Source: Ideonella_A sp031398385 (lineage in GTDB: Bacteria > Pseudomonadota > Gammaproteobacteria > Burkholderiales > Burkholderiaceae_C). Taken from it: 64,000 bases of DNA. The notes beneath the pieces were generated by a model. That model saw only the letters and a program-made list of their open reading frames with translations, was not told the DNA's origin and ran no database searches. Every line of letters starts with the position of its first letter. The stretch's first letter is position 1. The stretch is from NCBI GenBank assembly GCA_031398385.1, contig JANNNE010000145.1, positions 1-64,000 on the forward strand. The letters are read 5' to 3'. Both the position numbers and the translations under genes were made by a program. Below are positions 8,159 through 15,998 of the stretch, piece by piece.

Positions 8159-8890
8159 ATGGCGACGATCCCGGACAACATACAACTCGTGCGCCAGCGA
8201 ATGGCCGCGGCCTGCACCAGCGCTGGCCGCCCGGCCGATACGGTCAGGCTGATGTGTGTGGGCAAGACCCGCAGCGCCGACGAAATGCGGCAGGCTTTTG
8301 CGGCCGGCGAACGCTGTTTCGGCGAGAACTATGTGCAGGAGGGCCTGGCCAAGATCGCCGAACTCGATGACCTGCGGCAACAGCTCGAATGGCACCTGAT
8401 CGGACCCTTGCAGACCAACAAGACCCGCGTCGTGGCCGAAGCCTTCGACTGGGTCGATTCGGTCGACCGCCTGAAGATCGCGCAGCGCCTGAGTGATCAG
8501 CGTCCGCCGGACCTCGCGCCGCTGCAGTTGTGCCTGCAGGTCAATATCAGTGGCGAATCGAGCAAAAGCGGCCTGCTGCCGCACGAGGTGGCCGCGGTGG
8601 CCGAGGCGGTTTCCAGCCTGCCAAGGCTCCGACTGCGTGGCCTGATGGCGATTCCGGCCCCGGCGGATGGCGTCGCGGCGCAGCGCGCTCCACACCGCGC
8701 GCTGCGCGAATTGCTGGCGAGCGTGCGTGAAGCCTGTCCGCAGCTCGGCACCGATTTCGATACCTTGTCGATGGGCATGAGCGACGACCTCGATGCCGCC
8801 ATCGCCGAAGGCGCGACCATCGTCCGGATCGGCACCGCCGTGTTCGGCGCTCGCCCTGCGCCTGCAGACGCTTCTAAACTGCGGGAATGA
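8159..8890 (+). CDS. yggS: YggS/PLPBP family pyridoxal-phosphate homeostasis protein
   Basis: Single-domain PLP-binding protein of the alanine-racemase barrel fold, involved in balancing free PLP and amino-acid pools rather than catalysing a known reaction. The 243-residue sequence has the PLP lysine in LMCVGKTRS (about residue 36), FGENYVQE, EWHLIGPLQTNKT, the substrate region LRLRGLMAIP and the phosphate loop LSMGMSDDLDAAI with IVRIGTAVFG. Its stop overlaps the proC start (ATGA), so the pair is translationally coupled, a frequent yggS-proC arrangement. Confidence 0.94.
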   Translation: MATIPDNIQLVRQRMAAACTSAGRPADTVRLMCVGKTRSADEMRQAFAAGERCFGENYVQEGLAKIAELDDLRQQLEWHLIGPLQTNKTRVVAEAFDWVDSVDRLKIAQRLSDQRPPDLAPLQLCLQVNISGESSKSGLLPHEVAAVAEAVSSLPRLRLRGLMAIPAPADGVAAQRAPHRALRELLASVREACPQLGTDFDTLSMGMSDDLDAAIAEGATIVRIGTAVFGARPAPADASKLRE

Positions 8891-9696
8891 ACAAGATTGC
8901 CTTCATCGGCGGCGGCAACATGGCGCGCGCCATCATCGGCGGCTTGATCGGCAATGGCCGCCCGGCATCCAGCATCGTCGTCGTCGATCCGGGCGACGAC
9001 CAGCGGGCCAGCCTGCAGGCGGATTTCGGCGTGCTCGCACTGGCGCAGGCCGGGCCACAACTCTCCGGTGCGGATCTGGTGTTGTGGGCTGTCAAGCCGC
9101 AGCTGTTCCAGGTGGCCGCCCGGCCGTGTGCGCTGCATGTCGGCAGCGCCCTGCAACTCAGCGTGATGGCCGGCATTCGCAGCGATGCGATCGCCCGTGC
9201 CACCGGAACCAAGCGGGTGGTGCGCGCGATGCCGAATACGCCGGCACTGATCGGGCAAGGCATTGCGGGGCTGTACGCTCGCGACGCCGTGACCGCCGAA
9301 GAACGCGCCGCGGTGCAAACCGTGCTGGCGCCGACCGGCCGCACGCTGTGGGTCGATCAGGAATCGGATCTGGATGCGGTCACCGCGATCTCGGGTTCCG
9401 GTCCGGCCTATGTCTTCTATGTGATCGAGGCCATGATCGACGCAGCAGTGGCAATGGGACTGAGCGCTGAACAAGGCCGCGAACTGGCACTGGCGACCTT
9501 TGCCGGTGCGACCGCGCTGGCCGCGGCCTCCAGCGATCCGCCGGCCGTCTTGCGCGAGCGCGTGACCTCCAAGGGCGGCACGACACACGCGGCGATCAGT
9601 GTCCTCGACGCTGCGCAGGTCAAGGCCGAATTTGGCCGGGCAATGGCGGCTGCGCACCGCCGCGCCGCCGAGATGGGTGACGAATTCGGCGCCTGA
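8887..9696 (+). CDS. proC: pyrroline-5-carboxylate reductase ProC
   Basis: Last enzyme of proline synthesis, reducing 1-pyrroline-5-carboxylate with NAD(P)H. The 269-residue protein opens with the Rossmann loop FIGGGNMARAIIGGL, has the MPNTPALIGQGIAGL motif near residue 115 and the dimer-forming signature AISGSGPAYVFYVIEAM plus the C-terminal TSKGGTTHAAI. It is coupled to yggS by a 4-bp overlap and converges with ubiA (24 bp between stops). Confidence 0.95.
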   Translation: MNKIAFIGGGNMARAIIGGLIGNGRPASSIVVVDPGDDQRASLQADFGVLALAQAGPQLSGADLVLWAVKPQLFQVAARPCALHVGSALQLSVMAGIRSDAIARATGTKRVVRAMPNTPALIGQGIAGLYARDAVTAEERAAVQTVLAPTGRTLWVDQESDLDAVTAISGSGPAYVFYVIEAMIDAAVAMGLSAEQGRELALATFAGATALAAASSDPPAVLRERVTSKGGTTHAAISVLDAAQVKAEFGRAMAAAHRRAAEMGDEFGA

Positions 9697-9720
9697 TCTG
9701 CCGCCCGATCTGGCGCCTGA

Positions 9721-10611
9721 TCAAGCGGCCTGCGTCGCCACGGCTACGCCGACGAAGACCGCAAAACCCAGCCAGTGGTTGAGCCTGAAGGCCTTGAAGC
9801 AGCCTTCGCGCGTGCGGTGCCGGATCAGGCTGTAATGCCAGCCGGCGAGCGCACCGGCGGCCAGCAGGCCGACAAAGAATGGCCAGGCCAGCCCCAGATG
9901 GATGCCGACCAGCGCCCAGATCAGCAGAAAGCAGGCGTAGAAGGCCATCACCGCCGCCACATCGAAGCGGCCGAGCGTGATCGCCGAGGTCTTGATGCCG
10001 ATCTTCAGGTCGTCGTCGCGGTCGACCATCGCATACTCGGTGTCGTAAGCCAGTACCCAGAACAAATTGCCCAGCAGCAGCCAGCCGGCCAGCGCCGGCA
10101 CCGCATCGGCCACCGAAAACCAGGTCCAGTCACTGCCGCCGCGCACGGCAGCGAACGCCATCGGAATGCCAAAACTGAAGGCGATTCCCAGCACGGCCTG
10201 CGGCATCGAGACGATGCGTTTGGCATACGGGTAGGCGATGCTGATCAGCAGCGCGGCGATGCTCCAGACGACGGTTGCCAGATTGGTCAGCAAGACCAGG
10301 CCGAACGCGACAAGTGCCAATGCCGCACCCAGCAACAGCGCCTCGCGCACCCCGAGCTGACCGCTGGTGACCGGACGCGCCGCGGTGCGTTTGACATGGC
10401 GGTCGAATTCCCGGTCGGCCACATCGTTGACGGCGCAGCCGGCGCTGCGCATCAGGAACGTGCCCGCAACGAAGATCGCCAGCAGCTTCCAGCCCGGAAA
10501 TCCGTCGGCCGCCAGCCAAAGTGCCGACAGGCTGGGCCACAGCAGCAGATAGCTGCCGGCCGGCCGATCCCAGCGGATCAGGTTCAGATACAGCGCCAGG
10601 CGCGAAGGCAT
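9721..10611 (-). CDS. ubiA: 4-hydroxybenzoate polyprenyltransferase UbiA
   Basis: Integral membrane prenyltransferase that attaches the polyprenyl tail to 4-hydroxybenzoate in ubiquinone synthesis. The 296-residue protein has the first prenyl-diphosphate motif NDVADREFDRHVKRT (about residue 60) and the second acidic motif YAMVDRDDDLKIGIKTSA (about residue 185), separated by several hydrophobic helices. The ATG at 10611 is chosen because homologues begin close to the first helix; an upstream start at 10677 would add a hydrophilic extension. ubiC is not seen nearby. Confidence 0.94.
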   Translation of the reverse strand: MPSRLALYLNLIRWDRPAGSYLLLWPSLSALWLAADGFPGWKLLAIFVAGTFLMRSAGCAVNDVADREFDRHVKRTAARPVTSGQLGVREALLLGAALALVAFGLVLLTNLATVVWSIAALLISIAYPYAKRIVSMPQAVLGIAFSFGIPMAFAAVRGGSDWTWFSVADAVPALAGWLLLGNLFWVLAYDTEYAMVDRDDDLKIGIKTSAITLGRFDVAAVMAFYACFLLIWALVGIHLGLAWPFFVGLLAAGALAGWHYSLIRHRTREGCFKAFRLNHWLGFAVFVGVAVATQAA

Positions 10612-10756
10612 TTGCAGGCTGGTGGTCGTCACGCGCGTCGGGAGGTGGAAGTGTTCACGGGCGAAATCTTGGCACAAGCCGGCCGCGGTCTGCGCCAGGC
10701 CGATCCGATCGATGCACCGGGCTTGTCAGCCTTGCTCGATGCCGACCCGGTTGCGC

Positions 10757-11935
10757 TCAGTTGGTGAAGACGGTCAACACGCCGGTATAGCCGTAGAGGT
10801 GATTCCGCGCAATTTCACCGGCCGCAAAGAAGCCGACCAGGGGCACGTCACCCAGCGCATGCCGAATCACCGCCAGCTCGGCCGACGGCGCACCGAAGTG
10901 CGGACCGCCTCGGCCCGAGCAGCTGACGTAGATCGCGCCCGCGATGCTGCGCGTGTCGGCGTCCGATTCACTCGGCAGGCCCTCGGGCTCGAGTTCCTCG
11001 CGGATCTCGCTGCAGATGCGCACCAGATCGCGGCGGGCCGCCTCGGTGTCGCGGCGGCAAAAAGCCAGTTGCATGTCGACCGGCGGCACATCGCCGATCG
11101 CGATCGCGCGTCTGCCCGGATCGATTCCGATCAGGTGTCGCACCCGGGTATCGGTGCCGAATTGCCCGGGGCGGGACAAGGCGTCGTCGCTTCGATCACT
11201 CAGACCGACCAGGGTCTCGCGCAGTTTTGGAAAGATTTCCCGTGCCTCGCGACCCTGCAGCTGCAGATCGGTCAGCAGGCAGTCGAGCGCCGGTTCGCCA
11301 TCCAGCGTGGCAACCAGGTTGTGCTCGCAGGCCGAAATGCGTCGGACCGGCCCGACCGGCTGGCAACCCTGGGTCACGCGCGACAGCAGGCTCACATCCC
11401 GACTGAAGGCGACACCCGAGATGCCGCCCTGCCACACCCCATTGGCGATGTGCAGGTTGCGGCCACGCGAACTGGCCAGCCCGCCGAACAGGTAGCCGGT
11501 GGCGGTGCGATCGGCCAGCTCGATGATCAATTCGCCGAGATCGGCCTCGGTCGGGTCGGTATGGACCTGGGCGGTTGCGGCGTCGAAATCGGCGCTCGCC
11601 CGCGCCGACAGTGGACTGGCCCCGGAGAAGACCTTGAATCGATCGGTCGCCAGGTCGGTCAGCATCAGCACCAGCGCCGGCTGATCGAAATATTCGATGC
11701 CGCTGGCGGCAACCCCGACTCCCACCGCACCGACCCAGGCCACGCCCGGCCAATGGCGGGTCAGTTCGGCTAGCAGCAACTCCGCCGCATCGGCATAGGC
11801 ATCGCTCAGGTAGATCCAGCCCAGCGTCGGCTTGAAGCCCTTGTCGAGCGCCTGCGCGGTGATGTCTCTGGTCGCGAGGTCGAGCGCCGTCCGCCAATCG
11901 GCATGGCCGGCATGGGCGTGGACAAAACGGGTCAT
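10757..11935 (-). CDS. FIST domain signal-sensing protein
   Basis: A 392-residue protein made of a FIST_N region (about residues 25-225) followed by FIST_C (about 235-375). The features supporting the call are ADAAELLLAEL, the GYLFGGLASSRGRNLHIANG core and the C-terminal FFAAGEIARNHLYGYTGVLT, which is the characteristic FIST_C ending. FIST domains are predicted small-ligand sensors, probably for amino acids, often fused or linked to kinases, chemoreceptors or GGDEF proteins. Here it stands alone, with no transmitter domain and no signal peptide. The downstream neighbour is ubiA and the upstream one phaM, neither an obvious partner. Confidence 0.85.
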   Translation of the reverse strand: MTRFVHAHAGHADWRTALDLATRDITAQALDKGFKPTLGWIYLSDAYADAAELLLAELTRHWPGVAWVGAVGVGVAASGIEYFDQPALVLMLTDLATDRFKVFSGASPLSARASADFDAATAQVHTDPTEADLGELIIELADRTATGYLFGGLASSRGRNLHIANGVWQGGISGVAFSRDVSLLSRVTQGCQPVGPVRRISACEHNLVATLDGEPALDCLLTDLQLQGREAREIFPKLRETLVGLSDRSDDALSRPGQFGTDTRVRHLIGIDPGRRAIAIGDVPPVDMQLAFCRRDTEAARRDLVRICSEIREELEPEGLPSESDADTRSIAGAIYVSCSGRGGPHFGAPSAELAVIRHALGDVPLVGFFAAGEIARNHLYGYTGVLTVFTN

Positions 11936-11963
11936 TCGCCGGGCGCGCTCGATTCCGGCGCGC

Positions 11964-12635
11964 TCAGGGTGCCTTCACCTTCTTGGCGCCGGACGCGCTG
12001 CGCTTGCCCTTCGCCGTCGCCTTACGCGCAGCCTTCTTCGGGGAGGCGGTCACGGGTTTTTCCTTGCCCTTGACGCCGTCCACACTCTGCCGCCCCATCG
12101 CCGATGCCAGGCTGCCGTTCGCACCCTGCGCCATCGCGTTGGTTGCCAGCTCAGTAAATTGCTGGGTCAAGGCTCCCCACCATTGCATCGGGTCGACGGC
12201 CGGCGCGCCAGGTTCGGCCGTAGCAGCTGGATCGGGCGCAGTGGCAGCGGCGCCGCCGATTGGGGCCGACTCATCGGCCGCCGGACGGGCTGGTCGGGCC
12301 GGCGCTGCAGTCGGTGCGGCCTGTGCCTCCGCCTGCGCGGGCATCTTGATCTGCAACGAGTCTCGCAAATCGGCCATCTGGACGTTCATCGTCTTCAGGG
12401 TCGACAAGGTCATCCGTTGCACTTCAAGTGCCTGGATCGTCGCGCTGAGCATCTTGGCGTTCTGCTCAAGCCAGAACTGAACGGTGCGCAACTCGTCGAT
12501 GCGTTTCTCGATCTCCTGAGGGTCCAGGGTCGGAGCCACCCACTGCCCGACCCCGGGCAAAGCCGCGCCGGCATTCTTGACCAGGCCCTGCAGGAATTCG
12601 AAACCCGGGACGGTGAATCCGCTTGTATTGCTCAT
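11964..12635 (-). CDS. phaM: PhaM family polyhydroxyalkanoate granule regulatory protein
   Basis: PhaM, described in Ralstonia, binds PHB synthase and DNA and spreads granules between daughter cells. This 223-residue protein begins with the PhaM-type segment MSNTSGFTVPGFEFLQGLVK and LDPQEIEKRIDELRTVQFWLEQN (helical), then a Pro/Ala-rich linker (about 125-165), MQWWGALTQQFTELA, and a lysine-rich AKPV-type histone-like tail (about 195-223, for example SPKKAARKATAKGKR) suited to DNA binding. AGGGAGA lies 8 bp before the ATG. Its presence implies the host stores polyhydroxyalkanoate, although phaCAB are not in this window. Confidence 0.87.
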   Translation of the reverse strand: MSNTSGFTVPGFEFLQGLVKNAGAALPGVGQWVAPTLDPQEIEKRIDELRTVQFWLEQNAKMLSATIQALEVQRMTLSTLKTMNVQMADLRDSLQIKMPAQAEAQAAPTAAPARPARPAADESAPIGGAAATAPDPAATAEPGAPAVDPMQWWGALTQQFTELATNAMAQGANGSLASAMGRQSVDGVKGKEKPVTASPKKAARKATAKGKRSASGAKKVKAP

Positions 12636-12739
12636 CTGATCAGTCTCCCTGTGGTGCCGCTGTTGCGATCTGCCTCGGGCCATTGTGCATCGCCTTTCGG
12701 CCATGTCCAAGGCGGGTTCTTGCTGGCGCGGGCCGATGC

Positions 12740-13234
12740 TCAGCTTCCGCCGCCGCTGCGTGAATCGATCTTCAGCACACCCTGCTCCTGGCGCCAGTCG
12801 AGACGACCGAGTACATCCATGCCGAGCAGTGGTCGATCGCCCAGGCCGGGCAAGGCCACCACCCGCAGGCGCTGCGCGCTCACGCCGCCCTGCAGCTGGA
12901 TGTCTGCTGCGACCACGCTGCCGGTCACCACCCCGCCGGCGGTCACCGAGCGCACGGTGCCCAGGCTCGACAGCTTGAGTTCCTCGGCCAACGCGGCCGA
13001 GATCGCGGTCCCGGTGGCGCCGGTATCGATCAGGAAATCGACCGGCCGGCCGTTGATCTGGCCCGGCCAGTGATAGTGGCCATCCGGGCCGCGCCGGATC
13101 TCGATGGTCGCGCCGTTGGCCTGGAAGCGGGTTTCGGCCTGCTGATGCTGCCACCACTGAATGCCGAGAAACAGGGACAGCCCCAGCAGCAGCCAGACGG
13201 TGATGAGTTTGAAGCTGCGCGGAAGTTCGTTCAC
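12740..13234 (-). CDS. membrane-anchored retropepsin-like aspartic protease
   Basis: A 164-residue protein with one N-terminal membrane anchor (about residues 10-26, VWLLLGLSLFLGI) followed by a single retropepsin-like domain. The catalytic motif is DFLIDTGATGTAIS (about residues 66-79) with Asp-Thr-Gly, and the second psi-loop element RPLLGMDVLGRLD lies near residue 135. This is the TIGR02281-like clan AA family of proteobacteria; one domain per chain implies a dimeric active site. Substrates are unknown. It follows the fumarylacetoacetase-like gene by 9 bp and precedes phaM by about 100 bp, so the three may be cotranscribed. Confidence 0.86.
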   Translation of the reverse strand: MNELPRSFKLITVWLLLGLSLFLGIQWWQHQQAETRFQANGATIEIRRGPDGHYHWPGQINGRPVDFLIDTGATGTAISAALAEELKLSSLGTVRSVTAGGVVTGSVVAADIQLQGGVSAQRLRVVALPGLGDRPLLGMDVLGRLDWRQEQGVLKIDSRSGGGS

Positions 13235-13243
13235 CGGCCGACC

Positions 13244-14125
13244 TCAGCGCGCGGCGTCGATCTGCACCGAGATCGCGCCGAACAGGTTCTCGCCGTCCGA
13301 GCCATCGGCGGCAATGCGCAAGGTCTCGCCGCCGACCGCGCTCAGCGACGCGCTGATCTGCACGCCGGTGCCGATGATGCTGCCCGCACGCAGGCCGCGC
13401 AGCGCGGCACATCGGGTCAGGCCGCTGACGATGTCGCGCGTGCTCGGCTGCCAGGCGTCGTCAGACCGCGTCCGCCGGCCATCGACCAGCAGGTGCAAAG
13501 GGAGTCGATGCTGCGGGTCGTTCCAGGCGGCGCCCAACTCGTCGGTCGTCACGGCAACCGGACAGAAGCTGGTGATGCTGGCGTTGTCATCGCCCGCGTC
13601 GGCGCCCGGCGGCTGCCAGATCGCGCAGGCCGTGACCAGCCTGACGGCGGCGAGCGAATCGTCCGCAGCGGCATCGGCGGACAGGTCTCCGGTGATCACG
13701 ACCAGCTCGGCGCCCACCTCCCACTGCGGCGTGCCGCCTGCCTCGCGCGGTTGAGCCGAAGTTGGCGCAGCCGGCACGACCGGCAACGGGGCGCACGGCC
13801 CCAGCAGCGCGTCGCTGCGCCGGATCCGCACGGACGCCGGCCCGCCGGACGATTGCGGTGGTCGCATGTCGATCGAAGCCAGACAGAACGCGCGCGGCAG
13901 CGGGGCCATGCATTGCCGCGGGTCGAACGCAAACGCGTGCCTCGCCTTGCCGTGGATCAGCGTCTGGGATAGCTCCTGCAGCTGAGGTGACAAGAAGTTC
14001 CAGTCGTCGAGAACCTGCTGCAGGCGCCCCGCGATGCCGGCCGCATAATGGGCGATCGTGAGGTCACGCGAGACGACCACCAGCAGGCCATCGCGAGATC
14101 CGTCCTTGTAAGTTGCAATTTTCAT
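13244..14125 (-). CDS. fumarylacetoacetase-family protein with degenerate active site
   Basis: 293 residues. The N-terminal 90 residues (MKIATYKDGSRDGLLVVVSR onward, DDWNFLSPQLQELSQTLIHG, KARHAFAFDPRQCMAPLPRA) match the N-terminal domain of the proteobacterial fumarylacetoacetate-hydrolase family closely, and the end GENLFGAISVQID matches too. The middle catalytic part is eroded: from my recollection of the family, the metal site uses an ExE pair and a downstream Asp, but here the pair reads GAE (in VGAELVVITGD) and the Asp region is replaced by ACAIWQPPGADAG. The lysine of the SKPATAFSPVAV element is also missing (ITSFCPVAV). It is probably not an active hydrolase; a binding or structural role is possible. 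Confidence 0.75.
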   Translation of the reverse strand: MKIATYKDGSRDGLLVVVSRDLTIAHYAAGIAGRLQQVLDDWNFLSPQLQELSQTLIHGKARHAFAFDPRQCMAPLPRAFCLASIDMRPPQSSGGPASVRIRRSDALLGPCAPLPVVPAAPTSAQPREAGGTPQWEVGAELVVITGDLSADAAADDSLAAVRLVTACAIWQPPGADAGDDNASITSFCPVAVTTDELGAAWNDPQHRLPLHLLVDGRRTRSDDAWQPSTRDIVSGLTRCAALRGLRAGSIIGTGVQISASLSAVGGETLRIAADGSDGENLFGAISVQIDAAR

Positions 14126-14203
14126 GTGTGGCGCGTGTTGTTGGAGGCGCTTTCCCAGCCAGGCCTTCGTCGGCCCCGCGCCAGCATCCTGTCCTGATTG
14201 TCG

Positions 14204-15451
14204 ATGCTCACCGTCAAGCCGCCGACGCCACCCCCGTCGTCATCGAATGGCCGCCCATCCGGCAGGCGCTTGACGGTTCGCGTCCTGTCGGTTGCCGCAC
14301 TGCCAGCCCTTTTACTGCATGGGGCGCTGCTTGGTGGTTTGCCCACCATGGAAACAGCCGCGGCACGACCCGTCGCGCCTCCCGTGGTGCGTGTGCGGGC
14401 GGTCGAGGTGGCTCGGCCGGATTTGCCAGCTTTGCTGGCGCCGGTCCCAAAGTCCGCCGACGTTGCGGGAGCTGCGCCGTTGAAGCCGGAACGTCCCACG
14501 TCAATCGGGCGGGCGACACAGCCGCCGACGCCCGCCATCGGACTGGCGGCAGTCGGAACCGATCCGTTGCCAGTCGCATCGCCAGCTGCGCTGATTCCTG
14601 ACATCTCGAACGCCGCGGCGGTGGTTGAATCCGAACCGGCCGGTGTAGCCTTCGCGGTCGAATCCTCGCCTGCAACCGTGGCCGACTCGACCACCGACGC
14701 ATTCGATCAGCTGCAACTGGCGGCACGCAGCGAGCCGGCGAATGCCCAAGCCAGCCAACCGAACGGCGCGGCCGAATCCGACGGCGTCGCGGTACCGGTC
14801 TATGCGACAGCCCCCGCACCCTCGCAGGTCCTGCGCTACAAGCTGCAGCGTGGCCTGCTCAGCGGCACCGGCGAGCTGAGCTGGCGCCGTGACCCGGTTT
14901 CTCAACCCGGGGCCAAATATGAACTTCAGTTGGTGGCCAAGGTCGGCGGCTTGTCGATCATGACGCAGGTCAGCAGCGGCGGGTTCGACCAGGCCGGTCT
15001 GGCGCCGCTGCGCTTCACCGACCAGCGGCTGCGCGGCAGTGTGCGGGCGGCCAATTTTCAGCGTCAGCGTGGCTTGATCAGTTTTTCCGGCCCGTCGGTG
15101 GAATATCCGCTGGTGCGCGGGGCCCAGGACAGGCTGAGCTGGATGATGCAGTTGCCCGCAATCCTGGCGGCCAATCCGCGCCTGGCCACGCCCGGCCAGG
15201 AGGTGGCGCTGTATGTGGTGGGTGCTCGCGGCGATGCCTCGCTGTGGGTTTTCCGCTGCGAGGGCATCGAACGCGTCGCGTCCGATGCCGGGTCGATCAA
15301 CGCCGTCAAGCTGGTTCGGGCGCCGCGCAAGGAGCACGATACGCTGGCCGAAGTCTGGCTCGACCCGGCCCGCAGTTACCTGCCCCTGCGCGCGCGGATC
15401 GGCAATCCCGACGATGGTGCGATGCTCGAGCTGTTGCGCATTCAGGATTGA
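14204..15451 (+). CDS. DUF3108 domain protein with N-terminal membrane anchor
   Basis: A 415-residue envelope protein of unknown function. One hydrophobic segment near residues 25-45 (LSVAALPALLLHGALLGGL) anchors or exports it. A long Pro/Ala/Val-rich linker (about 50-190) follows, resembling periplasm-spanning linkers, and then a DUF3108 beta-rich domain (about 205-415) recognisable by YKLQRGLLSGTGELSWR, VSSGGFDQAGLAPLRFTDQR, SWMMQLPAIL and LAEVWLDPARSYLPLRARI. I use the ATG at 14204 rather than TTG 14198. Divergent from the FAH-like gene and upstream of DUF3567. Confidence 0.85.
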   Translation: MLTVKPPTPPPSSSNGRPSGRRLTVRVLSVAALPALLLHGALLGGLPTMETAAARPVAPPVVRVRAVEVARPDLPALLAPVPKSADVAGAAPLKPERPTSIGRATQPPTPAIGLAAVGTDPLPVASPAALIPDISNAAAVVESEPAGVAFAVESSPATVADSTTDAFDQLQLAARSEPANAQASQPNGAAESDGVAVPVYATAPAPSQVLRYKLQRGLLSGTGELSWRRDPVSQPGAKYELQLVAKVGGLSIMTQVSSGGFDQAGLAPLRFTDQRLRGSVRAANFQRQRGLISFSGPSVEYPLVRGAQDRLSWMMQLPAILAANPRLATPGQEVALYVVGARGDASLWVFRCEGIERVASDAGSINAVKLVRAPRKEHDTLAEVWLDPARSYLPLRARIGNPDDGAMLELLRIQD

Positions 15452-15539
15452 AGCGCCCGGCAGCGCCGCTGGCTGCGGGCGGAAGCATGGCTTGAAATTT
15501 GCTCCGAGCCCCTCATCTCGGGTTGAGGAGAGATTCTTC

Positions 15540-15830
15540 ATGCACATGCTCTACAACTCGGAAAACTATGTGGTCGTCCAGTTCGACCTGAGCACGCCCG
15601 AGCAGCTCGCTTCCAGCGGCGACTCGACCGTTCAGCCGCAGCCGTCCCGCGGCGGCTACGAAATCGTCGACAAATTCGCCCGCAAGGAAATCTACATCGA
15701 CGGCAAGCTGGCCGAGCAGTTCAAGGCCGGTGTCGACGCGCTGATCGAACGCGGGCCGTCCGAAGATGACATGGACGACTACATCGCCCGTTATGCCTCC
15801 CTGATGCAGCAGCCGGTGGTGATGCACTGA
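15540..15830 (+). CDS. DUF3567 family protein
   Basis: A 96-residue cytoplasmic protein beginning MHMLYNSENYVVVQFD, with GGYEIVDKFARKEIYIDG near the middle and a C-terminal acidic helix SEDDMDDYIARYASLMQQP. This family is widespread in Burkholderiales, has no known activity, and is a good lineage marker. GAGGAGAG lies a few bases upstream of the ATG. It sits 88 bp after the DUF3108 gene on the same strand. Confidence 0.9.
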   Translation: MHMLYNSENYVVVQFDLSTPEQLASSGDSTVQPQPSRGGYEIVDKFARKEIYIDGKLAEQFKAGVDALIERGPSEDDMDDYIARYASLMQQPVVMH

Positions 15831-15998
15831 ATCACCACCGCGGGAGCGGGTCGACCGCATGAGGTGATACCCCACCCGCGTTCCGGGGATTGACCGCTTT
15901 TTGCTGACATGCTTGCCTGAAGCTGCAGCCTGCGACAAGATGCTCTCGCGGCCGATGGGCGATCCAGCATTGCTCGCCGGTGGCAGGAGGTGTTGCCG

